Shown here piece after piece: positions 1-8,908 of a stretch of DNA of 41,187 bases. Location: NCBI GenBank assembly GCA_021847645.1, contig JAJZQG010000054.1, forward strand, positions 1 to 41,187, read 5' to 3'. Each line of letters starts with the position of its first letter. Position 1 is the stretch's first letter. Under the pieces are notes generated by a model. It saw only the letters and a list, made by a program, of their open reading frames with translations. It did not search any database and was not told the origin of the DNA. Origin of the DNA: Myxococcales bacterium. GTDB lineage: Bacteria > Myxococcota_A > Polyangia > Polyangiales > Polyangiaceae. The translations under genes were made by a program, and so were the position numbers.

Positions 1-1
1 G

Positions 2-139
2 ATCTTCTTGCTCGCCGACCGGACGCCGGGCTCCTGGCTGGCGTACCTGGTGCGCGACACCCTCAACAACGGCGAGAAGAACAAGGGAGTCGACCCGAAG
101 TACCGTCCGCGCGGATACAACGAAGGCCCCAAGGACTAG
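2..139 (+). CDS. C-terminal fragment of an unidentified protein
   Basis: An open frame enters from the left edge and ends at TAG 137-139, giving the last 45 residues of a protein. The tail reads IFLLADRTPGSWLAY near the edge and ends in the polar, Lys/Gly/Pro-rich RPRGYNEGPKD. The codon usage is GC-rich at third positions like the genes around it. It is convergent with the next gene, 57 nt away. Too little is visible to name a family, and the call as coding rests only on the open frame and amino-acid composition. Confidence 0.5.
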   Translation: MFLLADRTPGSWLAYLVRDTLNNGEKNKGVDPKYRPRGYNEGPKD

Positions 140-196
140 CGCCGCAGCCCGGCCGGAAGCGGCCTGCGCAACGACGGTGGCCGCGCGGCCGCTGGC

Positions 197-1321
197 CTAC
201 TCGAGACGAATGGTCTTGTGCACGGTGACCATCGATCCGGAGAACGGAGCGACGCGGGCGCTGTAGAAGCCGCGGGCCACGCAGCTGCCCGTCGGCGTGC
301 CAAGCAACGCACCGTCGGTAATCTGCGCGATGTTCACACGCCCGGACGGAGCGAAGGTCACGGCCACGCGAACGACCTGGCCGCCCGGCACACCTTGCGC
401 GCGACAAGCCGACGCCGAGGCGGCCGCCGCGTCCAGGGCGACATTGGCGGCTTGCGAATCGAACGGCGGAGCCTGGACTTCGGCCGGCTGCGCGTCGGGC
501 GGCGGGTCGGTCTGGCCCGCTATCGTTGGTGCGGAATCGGTATCCGCTGCGGCCAGGATCCGCGAGCTTTCGTAGGGGTTTTCGTCCGCCGCCTCGCCCG
601 CATGGGCGCGCTGCGCGCGAGCTTCTTGTCCCGGGGCTTTCTCGGCCGTCGCCGCACGGGCTTCCTGGTCGAGCTGTTGTTGAATCTCGCGATAGACGAC
701 TTCCGGGTCTTCCGTGTCGCGGAACACGGGGAAGTCTTCTGCGCGGTAGATCGGCGGGGGCAACGGAAGCACGGCAGCCGCCAGCGGCGCCGGCGCGAAA
801 GCTGTCGCGCTGGTCGCCTGCTTCCACGATGGCCGCCAACCGGACAGGGCGACGAGGGCGATGCCAACGGCTCCCACTGCGCCGAGTGCATAAGGCCACC
901 GGGCGCGCTGATGGATGCTGCGCCGGAGTTGTTCCTCAATCCAGTCTTCGGCTCTTTCGTCCTCCAACGGCATCGCCACCGGGGCGACCGACCCCGCGAC
1001 GTTGGCCGAGGTGGGCATGGGCGTCGCATCGAACTCGATGCTTTGAAAGCTCGGCAGGTTGAGTGGCTCCTGCATCAACGAGGAGAAGTCCAGCGCCTCA
1101 TCGCCGCCCGCGCGGCTCGGCGAGGGTATCAGCGTTCGTTGCGCCCTTGACTCCGAGGCACGCCAGGCTTGCTGGCTTCCGTCGCGCACGGTGGGCACAT
1201 CCTCATCATCTTGCTCACCGGACGCGGCTCGTAGGTCTTCGAGGATCATGTCCTGAGGCGTCAGCTCGTCGACCCGATCGTCGCTGAATAGACCCCTTCC
1301 GTTACGCTCTCCGATGCGCAT
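197..1321 (-). CDS. Single-pass membrane protein with TonB/AgmX-like C-terminal domain
   Basis: This is a 374-aa protein. The ATG at 1321 is preceded by GAGGAG about 9 nt upstream, which fixes the start. Residues 1-140 are acidic and probably disordered or cytoplasmic. One hydrophobic segment lies at about 143-161, followed by a long Ala/Pro/Gln-rich, probably periplasmic linker. The last 70 residues (VVRVAVTFAPSGRVNIAQI, then a conserved-looking SCVARGFYSARVAPFSG) resemble the TonB C-terminal/AgmX-PglI C-terminal fold, which is abundant in Myxococcota and often found in gliding and envelope proteins. Two Cys in the C-domain could form a disulfide. No ExbB/ExbD neighbours are seen, so a TonB energy-transducing role is not supported. 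A structural envelope role is inferred from architecture only. Confidence 0.6.
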   Translation of the reverse strand: MRIGERNGRGLFSDDRVDELTPQDMILEDLRAASGEQDDEDVPTVRDGSQQAWRASESRAQRTLIPSPSRAGGDEALDFSSLMQEPLNLPSFQSIEFDATPMPTSANVAGSVAPVAMPLEDERAEDWIEEQLRRSIHQRARWPYALGAVGAVGIALVALSGWRPSWKQATSATAFAPAPLAAAVLPLPPPIYRAEDFPVFRDTEDPEVVYREIQQQLDQEARAATAEKAPGQEARAQRAHAGEAADENPYESSRILAAADTDSAPTIAGQTDPPPDAQPAEVQAPPFDSQAANVALDAAAASASACRAQGVPGGQVVRVAVTFAPSGRVNIAQITDGALLGTPTGSCVARGFYSARVAPFSGSMVTVHKTIRLE

Positions 1322-1510
1322 GGTGAAGCTCCTCGGCTCGATGCCCCGTCTCCCCTGACATCATCCGACGGTTCGGACATGCCCCACCGAATCCATGTGG
1401 GAAGCCACGCCAAGGCCGTCAAGGGCCCGGCGGAAAAATCCACGCGCCCTGTCCCGCCATCGCCCGCCTTCGAACGTCGCAGGAGATCGCTCGCGCGTCA
1501 GTCCTATCCG

Positions 1511-2641
1511 TCAGCTGTCGCCCGGGTGATCCGACGCCCTGTCCGCTTGCGAGCCGCTGTTCCAAGCCTGTGCGACCTTGCGGGCGCGCTCGAGGAGCTC
1601 CTGGGCGGCTCGTTGCCCGCCCGAACGGGTGGCGCGCTCGAGATGCGGAATCGCGTCTTCCGCTCTTCCACAGGCCAACAGCGTAGCACCCAAGAGAAAC
1701 GGGTCCGTTTCGTTGTCGGGCAGGTTGCGCAGCATGTCGAGGGCGGATCGCGCGTCGCCGCGCTCCAGACGCCCGACCGCCAGAATGTGCACCGCCGTCC
1801 TGCGCACGATGGGCGACGACGCGAGCTCGAACGCCGCAGTGGCTTGTGCCTCGGCCCGATCGAAGTCGCCAGCCGAGATCGCCTCCTGGGCGTCGTCGAG
1901 GCGGGCCTGCAACCCGGAACGTCGATCCGCGTCGATCTTGCGCGCGTCGATGAGCTGCCGGATCGACATGACGGCGAAGTAGCCAAAGAGCATCGCGGCC
2001 AGGGGCATGCCCAGCTCGTAGAGTCCAAGCGCCATCGCAGGCCCGACCACGGCGGACACCCAGAGCGCGCGAACGGTCCCGGATTCGGGAGAGGCACCGG
2101 ACAACAGCGCACGCACGATGTTGCCTCCATCGAGGGGCAGAATCGGCAGCAGGTTGAAGGCGCCCCAAATGACGTTGATCCCGACCGTGAAGGCGAGAAC
2201 CAGAGAGGGCACGTTGTCGATGGTGGGATTGCGCACGAGCTGGTAGACGCTCAGTGCGCGGTCGACCAGGGAGCCGCCGCCGGGCGCGACCAGAGCTGCC
2301 GCGAGAACGGTCGCAGCCGCAAAGAGGAATCCGGCCAACGGCCCGGCGAACGAGATGGCCATCGACGGCAGCCGGCCGTAGGCGCGTCCCCTGGGAACGG
2401 CGTAACGTGTGAGTCCGCCCATCGAGTGCAGCACGATGTCGGGCTTGGCGCCAAAGGCACGAGCGGCAAGGGCGTGGCCGAGCTCGTGGACGAGCACGGC
2501 AATCAACTCGAGGACGATCCACAGGCCGAGGACGAGTACGGACGCGTAGCGAGAGCCAAGCAGCACGGTGACGAGCCAAAAGCCGGGCTCGATGCGCACG
2601 GGAATGCTGCCGAGTCGGAAGTGGATTTGGAGGCGGCTCAT
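1511..2641 (-). CDS. Site-2 protease family (M50) zinc metalloprotease with helical C-terminus
   Basis: This is a 376-aa integral membrane protein. The zinc-binding motif HELGH is at residues 52-56 inside a hydrophobic helix, and the third ligand motif is in LPLDGGN near Asp171. Both are diagnostic of intramembrane M50 proteases, which cut membrane-anchored regulators such as anti-sigma factors. After the membrane core, residues of about 235-360 form a soluble helical domain with Ala-rich TPR-like pairs (ISAGDFDRAEAQATAAFEL). The start at 2641 (MSRLQIHF) is preferred because it directly precedes the family-typical N-terminus; an in-frame ATG at 2680 would overlap the upstream gene. The gene lies 14 nt downstream of the FAD-fold gene, so it is probably the last member of that operon. 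Its substrate is unknown. Confidence 0.88.
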   Translation of the reverse strand: MSRLQIHFRLGSIPVRIEPGFWLVTVLLGSRYASVLVLGLWIVLELIAVLVHELGHALAARAFGAKPDIVLHSMGGLTRYAVPRGRAYGRLPSMAISFAGPLAGFLFAAATVLAAALVAPGGGSLVDRALSVYQLVRNPTIDNVPSLVLAFTVGINVIWGAFNLLPILPLDGGNIVRALLSGASPESGTVRALWVSAVVGPAMALGLYELGMPLAAMLFGYFAVMSIRQLIDARKIDADRRSGLQARLDDAQEAISAGDFDRAEAQATAAFELASSPIVRRTAVHILAVGRLERGDARSALDMLRNLPDNETDPFLLGATLLACGRAEDAIPHLERATRSGGQRAAQELLERARKVAQAWNSGSQADRASDHPGDS

Positions 2642-2655
2642 GGCTCGAGGCGGGC

Positions 2656-4227
2656 TCACCCGAATTCGATGCGGCTCCACATGTCACGTCGCATCCGGGC
2701 GCGACGCCGGTCGGAGCGGGTGATGATGCGGGCAACGCTGCAGGCGGCCAGCAGCTCTCCTTCCTGGCCGAGCGAGGGAAGAACGCTGCGACCGACGAGA
2801 AACGTGTGGGGGATGGGACCGCGAATGGGCTCGCCGCCGATTCCCAGGAAACCCGAAGGTTCGACCGACACCAAGGCAGGCATCACCTCGGGAGACCGGG
2901 CCGAGCCCCTGGTCTCCATCCGATCGACCAGGGTCTTGTGCCCGTCGGCGTAGACCCAGACGGGAAGACCGTCGTGCGGCGAGTCCACGACGACCAGGTG
3001 CCGTTCGAGAAACGGCAGATAGGACCGGAGGATGTCGAGCACAACGCCGCGCGCCTCGGAGATCGCGAGCGAGCCGGGGGTCGCAAGCAGGATCTCGGCG
3101 ACCAGCAGCACGACGTCACTGGCCGGTAGCGCGTTGTCCTCGGGAACGGCGCGGTCGGTGCGCTGCAGGCGCACGACGGGGCACAAGGGATCGGGAGGTG
3201 CGCCGGGCATGCGAGGGAAGATGATCGTCTCGGCGCCAAGCGGCTCGGGCAGACCGTCCTTGTGCACGACGATCGAGACCGTGAAACGGCCGGCCTTGTG
3301 CGTGGTCAGGGGCCATTGCCTGCGCGCGGCGTGGTCGACGCCGTCGCCGCGGGACAGTTGCGCCAGGGACTCCCCCGTATCGTCGGTCACCAGGAAGGTT
3401 GCGCCGATCAGAGCCTCCATGCCGTCGAGCTGAAGCCGAAGGGTCTGGTCCCGGGCGGGATTCAAGGCCAGCGCGCGTTCCTGCAGCATGACCTGCCCGC
3501 CCAAGGCCGTGACCCGCTCGGCCAGAAAGTCGGTGACGTCGTCTTCGCTGCCTGGCATCCCGTAGGGACCGCGGGTCCACAGACCGTGGAGCCGCGCCAG
3601 GGCGAAGGACGGGTGGGGGCGGGCGCCCGGGGCCAGATGCGAAGCGAACTGGGCCGAGTGCACGACGATGTCGGCGTAGGGGTGATGCGGGGGGAAGTCG
3701 CCGAGAAAGGCCCGATCGCCGGGGCGCAGGTAGGGAAGCGCCGAAGCGGCGGAGTTGGTCTCGCGACGCTCCCAAAAGGTACCCGGCGGCCAGACGAGAT
3801 CGCGCTCGAAGACGGCGTCGGCAGAGGAGTTGACCCTCGTCAGCTCGACGTAGAGATCGTCGATGACCCGGCGGACTTCGGGGAACTCGCGATCGATCTC
3901 GGCCTGAAACAAGGCCAGATCGGGCGGCATTTCAAAGGAGCGGCCGGGCATCATCACGCCGAGCATCGGATCGAGCTCGGCCAGCCGCCGGCGAAAGACC
4001 TGGGATTGCGCCAGCTCGGACAAGATGCGCTTGAACGCCGGCGACGTGGCGGCAAGCGGCGCGAACGTGCGTCGGCGCAGCGCGTGCTCGCGGAACTGAT
4101 AGGTGGCCGGACGCTGCCCGTGACCGAGCACCAGGACACTGAAGTCGCGTCGCGCGAGCAATGCCGCGAGCGCCATCGCCCCGATCGAGCGGCCGAGCAC
4201 CACCACGTCGAAGTGCTTGTCGCTCAC
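2656..4227 (-). CDS. FAD/NAD(P)-binding Rossmann-fold protein, phytoene-desaturase-like
   Basis: This is a 523-aa protein. The N-terminus FDVVVLGRSIGAMALAALL is a beta-alpha-beta dinucleotide-binding fold, but the fingerprint is degenerate: the second Gly is Ser and the third position is Ala, so cofactor binding is likely yet not certain. Near the C-terminus, the segment FLVGRSVLPSLGQEGELLAA matches the second FAD-contacting motif of the amine oxidase/phytoene desaturase superfamily. The GTG start at 4227 overlaps the purN stop in a GTGA arrangement, indicating translational coupling. A much longer open frame extends upstream to 5340, but it runs antisense to nothing and across purN/purM, so it is not the real start. 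Substrate and reaction are unknown. Confidence 0.75.
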   Translation of the reverse strand: MSDKHFDVVVLGRSIGAMALAALLARRDFSVLVLGHGQRPATYQFREHALRRRTFAPLAATSPAFKRILSELAQSQVFRRRLAELDPMLGVMMPGRSFEMPPDLALFQAEIDREFPEVRRVIDDLYVELTRVNSSADAVFERDLVWPPGTFWERRETNSAASALPYLRPGDRAFLGDFPPHHPYADIVVHSAQFASHLAPGARPHPSFALARLHGLWTRGPYGMPGSEDDVTDFLAERVTALGGQVMLQERALALNPARDQTLRLQLDGMEALIGATFLVTDDTGESLAQLSRGDGVDHAARRQWPLTTHKAGRFTVSIVVHKDGLPEPLGAETIIFPRMPGAPPDPLCPVVRLQRTDRAVPEDNALPASDVVLLVAEILLATPGSLAISEARGVVLDILRSYLPFLERHLVVVDSPHDGLPVWVYADGHKTLVDRMETRGSARSPEVMPALVSVEPSGFLGIGGEPIRGPIPHTFLVGRSVLPSLGQEGELLAACSVARIITRSDRRRARMRRDMWSRIEFG

Positions 4228-4889
4228 CGCGCCTCCGCGCTCGTGCCCAACAGCGGAGAGCGCCCTTTCACGACGACCCGGGGACGCGAGCCGGTCGAGG
4301 AGCGCACGACCGACACCCTGTCTTCTGCAATCCACTGCAGGACGGTGACGAGGGACTCGTGCTCCCGCTCGAGGATGCGATGAGCGAGCGAATCCCGCGT
4401 ATCGCCGGGCAGCACGGGGACGGGAGCCTGGGCGATGATGGGACCGGTGTCCGTGCCGCTGTCGACGAAGTGGACCGTACAGCCTGTGATGCGTACGCCA
4501 TACGCGAGGGCCTGCGCCTGGGCGTCGACGCCGGCGAAGGCGGGCAGCAGCGCGGGGTGGATGTTGACGACCCGCATGGGGAACGCATCGAGGAAGACCG
4601 GCGTCAGGATGCGCATGAATCCGGCGAGCACGACCCACGTCACGCCGGCCTCGCGCAGGGCGGCCACCAGAGCACGGTCGAAGCTCTCTCGTTGGGGGAA
4701 GCTCTTGTGGGAGAGTACTTGCGTGGGAATGCCTGCGGCGGCCGCTCGCTGCAAGGCAGCAACACCAGGCTTGTTCGACAGCACCAGGCGCACGCGCGCG
4801 TCGAGCGTTCCCCCGCCCACGGCATCGATGATGGCCTGCAAGTTGGTGCCGGTGCCGGAGACGAGTACGCCGAGGTCCAGGGTGGGCAT
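4224..4889 (-). CDS. purN: Phosphoribosylglycinamide formyltransferase (GART)
   Basis: The product (221 aa) transfers a formyl group from 10-formyl-tetrahydrofolate to GAR, the third step of de novo purine synthesis. The N-terminal phosphate loop LVSGTGTNLQAII is present. The catalytic triad equivalents are visible: Asn109 and His111 in VNIHPALLPAF, and Asp147 in DSGTDTGPI. This matches E. coli Asn106, His108 and Asp144. The protein is slightly longer than usual, with an Arg-rich C-terminal extension. Its start lies 3 nt after the purM stop, and its stop overlaps the GTG of the next gene. This is the classic purM-purN pairing. Confidence 0.96.
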   Translation of the reverse strand: MPTLDLGVLVSGTGTNLQAIIDAVGGGTLDARVRLVLSNKPGVAALQRAAAAGIPTQVLSHKSFPQRESFDRALVAALREAGVTWVVLAGFMRILTPVFLDAFPMRVVNIHPALLPAFAGVDAQAQALAYGVRITGCTVHFVDSGTDTGPIIAQAPVPVLPGDTRDSLAHRILEREHESLVTVLQWIAEDRVSVVRSSTGSRPRVVVKGRSPLLGTSAEAR

Positions 4890-4892
4890 GGC

Positions 4893-5951
4893 TCAGGCTC
4901 CGAGCAGCCGGGCGCGGTCTTCGAAGGGGGTCGACACGGGCATGGCGACGACGGATCCTGCCACCCACGCTTGCTCGCCGCACGCCTCGAGAGCGCGGAC
5001 CACGTCGGCTGCTGCCGGGGCATCGACGACGAAGAAGAAGCCGACACCGATATTGAAGGTGCGGCGCAGCTCGGATTCGGCGACCGGTCCTTGTTCGGCG
5101 AGCCAACGGAAGATGGCCGGCCTTGTCCACGAGGCCAGATCGATCTCGGCGCCGAGACCTTCGGGCAGCACGCGAGGCAGATTGCCGGGAATGCCGCCGC
5201 CGGTGATATGGGACATCGCATGCACGGCGACCCGTCCCACGGACTCGATCACGCGTTGCACGGCGCGGGCGTAGATGCGGGTCGGACGCAGAAGCACTTC
5301 GGCGGCAGAGGCGCCCAGCGCTTCGATCCTCGTGGACCATTCGTCACCGCACGCTCGACCGACGACCTTGCGGGCGAGCGAGTAGCCGTTCGAATGCAGG
5401 CCCGTGGACGCCACGGCCACGACCGCATCGCCTTCGCGACAGCGTGAGCCGTCGATGATGTCGGCGCGATCCACCACGCCCACCGCGAAGCCGGCGAGGT
5501 CGTAGGTGTCGGGCGCGTACATCCCGGGAAGCTCGGCCGTCTCGCCACCGAGCAGAGCGCAGCCGGACTGGGCGCAGCCTTCGGTGATCCCCCGGATCAC
5601 GGCCTCGGCCACGGCCACATCGAGCTTGGATGTGGCGAAGTAGTCCAGGAAAAACAGGGGCCGCGCTCCACAGGTCACGACGTCGTTCACGCACATGGCC
5701 ACCAGATCGATGCCTACCGTGTCATGCACGCCGGTCTTGAACGCAACCTCGAGCTTGGTGCCCACGCCGTCGGTGCCGCTCACCAGGACCGGGTCTTTCA
5801 GGCCGCTCGGCAGCGAGCACAGCCCCGCGAATCCGCCGATGCCGTCGAGCACCTCGGGGATGCGAACGCGCTGCGCGAGGGGCTTGATGCGTTCGACCAA
5901 CTCGTCACCCGCGTCGATGTCGACGCCGGCGTCTTTGTATGTGAGCGGCAT
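4893..5951 (-). CDS. purM: Phosphoribosylformylglycinamidine cyclo-ligase (AIR synthetase)
   Basis: The product (352 aa) catalyses ATP-dependent cyclisation of FGAM to AIR, the fifth purine step. Family signatures are clear: the N-terminal YKDAGVDIDAGDELV, the ATP/Mg loop VSGTDGVGTKLEVA, then GIDLVAMCVNDV, LLGGETAELPGMY and STGLHSNGYSLAR. ATG 5951 puts the family-typical N-terminus three residues after the start. An in-frame ATG at 6008 would add 19 residues and cannot be excluded. It is the first gene of the purM-purN-FAD protein-M50 operon. The 132-nt gap to the metalloprotease gene upstream should carry the operon promoter. Confidence 0.96.
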   Translation of the reverse strand: MPLTYKDAGVDIDAGDELVERIKPLAQRVRIPEVLDGIGGFAGLCSLPSGLKDPVLVSGTDGVGTKLEVAFKTGVHDTVGIDLVAMCVNDVVTCGARPLFFLDYFATSKLDVAVAEAVIRGITEGCAQSGCALLGGETAELPGMYAPDTYDLAGFAVGVVDRADIIDGSRCREGDAVVAVASTGLHSNGYSLARKVVGRACGDEWSTRIEALGASAAEVLLRPTRIYARAVQRVIESVGRVAVHAMSHITGGGIPGNLPRVLPEGLGAEIDLASWTRPAIFRWLAEQGPVAESELRRTFNIGVGFFFVVDAPAAADVVRALEACGEQAWVAGSVVAMPVSTPFEDRARLLGA

Positions 5952-6083
5952 GTCCGGCTCGTAGCCGTTTCGCGGGGAGATGTCAGCCTCGAACGCCCGG
6001 CCGGCCATCCAGGTTCCGCCGGGGGCGTGCGTCCCGAGCGGGTAGCGCGCCCCCGAGCCTCGAGCCCCGTGCGGGAAACAGGG

Positions 6084-8357
6084 TCAGCGGCGCCGTCGCC
6101 GCCCGATCACCAATGCGAGCCCCAGCGCAGTCAACGCAACCGCACTCGAGCTCGAGCCAGACGGCGCCGCGCGACAACCGCAACCACCGTCATCGCCACT
6201 GGGCGCTGCAGCAGGCGCGCTGGCCGCGTCCGCCGGCGTCCCACCGTCGGCATCCACGGCCCCATCGGACGACTGCCCCGCATCGGAGTCCGTCGCATCC
6301 GCACCGCCATCGGGATCCGTCGTGCCGTCGGTGCCAGCGTCCGTGGGCAGGTCCTTGAGTGAGATGGACTGCACGCTCGCGGCTTCGACGGGACAATTGC
6401 GGTGCACGAGCACGAAGTAGTAGTCCGACGACGGGTCGAAGGGCGGGTTGGAGTTGGTGTCGATCGTCATCTCGCCGTCGGCACCCGTGACGTCGCTGAC
6501 GACATAGTCGAACACGCTGGGATCGGGCGGCTGGTAGCCGCCTCCACCGCTGAAGGTGACCATGGAACCCTTGCGCGCGTAGATGCTCCAATCCAGCGCG
6601 CCGGGGCTGCTCAGATCCTCCAGATGCACCGTCAGCTTCACTCCCTTGTCGTCGGCTTGAGGCGTGTGCTTGAAGTGGAAGATGGAGCTCAGGTTCAAGC
6701 CGTACGACTTCATCTGCGAGCACGATCCGCCCATCATCTGACCGATGATGTCGAGACCGAACATCGTGGTCGTGCGCGCCACACCCGCGTGAAGATCGAG
6801 CGAACGCCCGCAGTCGTCGAGCCCCCGATCGGCCAGGATGCCCTTGATCTGGTCGATCTGCGAGGCACTCAACGACAGGTCCTGTGCGGTCTTGAGTACG
6901 CCGGTGCCGAAATCGCCGAGCGTGGCCCCCTGCGTCAGCAGAGTCACCGCTCCCCACACGACCTGGTCTCCTAGATCGGTGCCGAGCGCCTCCCGAATGG
7001 CCCACGCCGCGGTACCGATGAGCCCGCCATCGGCGTGCGACTCGCCGTAGACCGTATCCGGACAACGCCCCGCGGGCGCGGTCAGATCGCGAGCGTAGTC
7101 GGCGCCCAGCGCCGCCAGGGACGCCTCGCCCACCACCGGGTCGTTGTTGATCGAGGAAGAGAAGTAGTCCGCCGTTCCCTCGTCGATCGCACCGGGCATC
7201 ACCACGAGGCCGTACTGGTCGAAGTCGAAGGGGCCGCTCGAGAAGTTGACCGCGTTGTGATTCACGTAGTGCGTGTACTCGTGCAAGAACACGTCGGAGT
7301 CGTACGCGAAATCGTTGATCGAGCCCCGGCCGATCGCGATCAGGTTGTTGCGGCCCCCGGGCACGGACACGCCGTTGCCTCCAGGAGTGAAGAAGGCATT
7401 GTCGATGTATGACGGATCGCTCGCTGGCGCATAGCTCGTCACGATCGACAGGCTCCACTTCGAGCTCGTCATGTCGACGCCGTGCTTCGTCGTGAAGTAC
7501 TGCTCCATCCTCCCGCAGTGGTAGAAGGCGTTCACCTCGCCGAATGGATCGTTGAGCGAAGTGACATCCGGGTTCGGGTCGTACAGGAAGTCCTCGCCCG
7601 AACTGGGCTGCGTGTCCTGCACCGTGTTGAAGTTCGACGACACGTCGCCGGAGACATACCCGTACACCGCCATCTGCCCGCCGAGTCCGACCAGGTGCTG
7701 CGGAGTGCTCGGTACGAGTGTGGGCAGCTCGCGATCCGCCGGCGTCGGCGTCTGAACCCAGTTGATGTCGTACACGCGACCCAAGGCGTCCATCGCCAAG
7801 GGATGCGCGGACAGCAACGCGCCGGTCCTCGCATCCAGCACGTACTGCAGCAGCCCGCGCGGCGAGGCCACGTTGACCTGCCACACCAACACGCCACCCT
7901 TGTCGTCTTGCGGAAGAACGGCAAGCGTGGCCCCGGCGCCCGGCACCGACCGCCCGAGCATCGACTCCACACGCGCAATCGCCGCCTTCTCGTCCACCGC
8001 CGGCGTCGTCGCTACGCTCAGATTCCGCGCGACGTCCACGAAGGCCGTGCGCACCGAACCGTCGGCCGCAATCCGCACGGCAACCGCCTTGCCGATGACG
8101 GGCAGGCCCTTGTACTGCTGCTGGAAGCGCACGGTCCGCAGCGCCCCCAGCGGCAGCGTCGCCTCGTGCGCCAAGTCGACCTGGCCGACGCCCAACTGCG
8201 CCGCGTTGTCCAGCAGGAAGGACCGCGACGCAGGAACCGACGGTCCCACATAACGTCGCACGGCCGGACCGCCGTACCAGTCCGCTGCCAAGGTCCCCGT
8301 GGCAACCGTCATCAGTCCCAAACCAAGCAACGTCGCCAAGCCGACCGAGCGTTTCAT
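6084..8357 (-). CDS. Secreted M4/fungalysin-like zinc metalloprotease with MYXO-CTERM tail
   Basis: This is a 757-aa protein with a signal peptide at residues 1-24 (cleavage near TLAA-DWY). Residues of about 45-190 form an FTP/PepSY-type propeptide. The catalytic zinc motif HEYTH is at 359-363, with the downstream Glu ligand in AIDEGTADYFS near 393, the thermolysin-clan arrangement. A beta-rich domain follows at about 570-680. A long Asp/Gly/Thr-rich linker then leads to the C-terminal 34 residues: a GGCGC motif, a hydrophobic helix and RRRRR. This is a textbook MYXO-CTERM sorting signal, thought to anchor and then release proteins at the outer surface. A purine-rich AAAGGA lies about 10 nt upstream of ATG 8357. 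Likely roles are exoprotein digestion or surface proteolysis; the target is unknown. Confidence 0.92.
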   Translation of the reverse strand: MKRSVGLATLLGLGLMTVATGTLAADWYGGPAVRRYVGPSVPASRSFLLDNAAQLGVGQVDLAHEATLPLGALRTVRFQQQYKGLPVIGKAVAVRIAADGSVRTAFVDVARNLSVATTPAVDEKAAIARVESMLGRSVPGAGATLAVLPQDDKGGVLVWQVNVASPRGLLQYVLDARTGALLSAHPLAMDALGRVYDINWVQTPTPADRELPTLVPSTPQHLVGLGGQMAVYGYVSGDVSSNFNTVQDTQPSSGEDFLYDPNPDVTSLNDPFGEVNAFYHCGRMEQYFTTKHGVDMTSSKWSLSIVTSYAPASDPSYIDNAFFTPGGNGVSVPGGRNNLIAIGRGSINDFAYDSDVFLHEYTHYVNHNAVNFSSGPFDFDQYGLVVMPGAIDEGTADYFSSSINNDPVVGEASLAALGADYARDLTAPAGRCPDTVYGESHADGGLIGTAAWAIREALGTDLGDQVVWGAVTLLTQGATLGDFGTGVLKTAQDLSLSASQIDQIKGILADRGLDDCGRSLDLHAGVARTTTMFGLDIIGQMMGGSCSQMKSYGLNLSSIFHFKHTPQADDKGVKLTVHLEDLSSPGALDWSIYARKGSMVTFSGGGGYQPPDPSVFDYVVSDVTGADGEMTIDTNSNPPFDPSSDYYFVLVHRNCPVEAASVQSISLKDLPTDAGTDGTTDPDGGADATDSDAGQSSDGAVDADGGTPADAASAPAAAPSGDDGGCGCRAAPSGSSSSAVALTALGLALVIGRRRRR

Positions 8358-8908
8358 GAAGCGATGGTCCTTTCTGCGTCGCGAACCTGCCGTCGATACC
8401 GATGCGACGGCCCGTTCGCGTCCGTCCGAGGTGCTGCTTTCATCCCCCGGCCCTCGTCGGCGGTCAAGCGTCCAGATGCGCTCTCAGCCCTCTTTCCCGC
8501 GCGCCCGTCCTCCCTGGCTGCTCGTTTCCTGCGCTCTTGGACGCGCGCCGCCCGCACCGCGACCGACAGCCCCTTTCCGGCGCGTGACCCGGTGCACCGT
8601 CCTTGGACTCGTTCGTCCTCCGCCCCCCCGCGCCGTCGACATCCTCTCGCCAGCCGGGTGCGGCCCCATCCGATGGATCTGGAAGCAAGTCCCGCCGTTC
8701 GCCGCACACGGGCCTGAAGCCGGACAACCACTTTTATCTCCAACTATGTTCCGTGCTGACGCTCGGGCACACCGCATGAGCTCTGGCCGCTCGAGGCCGA
8801 TAGACACCTTCCTCGCCTCGGGGCTTCTCGTTGTCGGTCGCAAGAGGCCCGCCGCGAACCCGCACCCACGTCGAGGCGCGCTTCGTCCTCGACAACCGCT
8901 TCGGATCC
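8358..8908. other. Divergent intergenic region between metalloprotease and helicase genes
   Basis: About 550 bp separate the two divergent starts. I see no convincing gene in it: the open frames are short, Arg/Pro-rich and lack homology-like features. It should hold promoters for both flanking genes. No clear -35/-10 pair stood out by eye. Confidence 0.4.

Noticed and set aside
197..1321. TonB energy transducer
   Set aside because: Only the C-terminal fold is similar. ExbB and ExbD are absent, and the membrane segment is internal.
1379..2953. 524-aa open frame on the plus strand
   Set aside because: It runs antisense to the M50 gene and the FAD-fold gene, and has no motif of its own.
4228..5340. 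N-terminal extension of the FAD-fold gene to 894 aa
   Set aside because: The extension covers purN and purM in another frame and is Arg-rich. The GTG at 4227 sits directly before the Rossmann fold.
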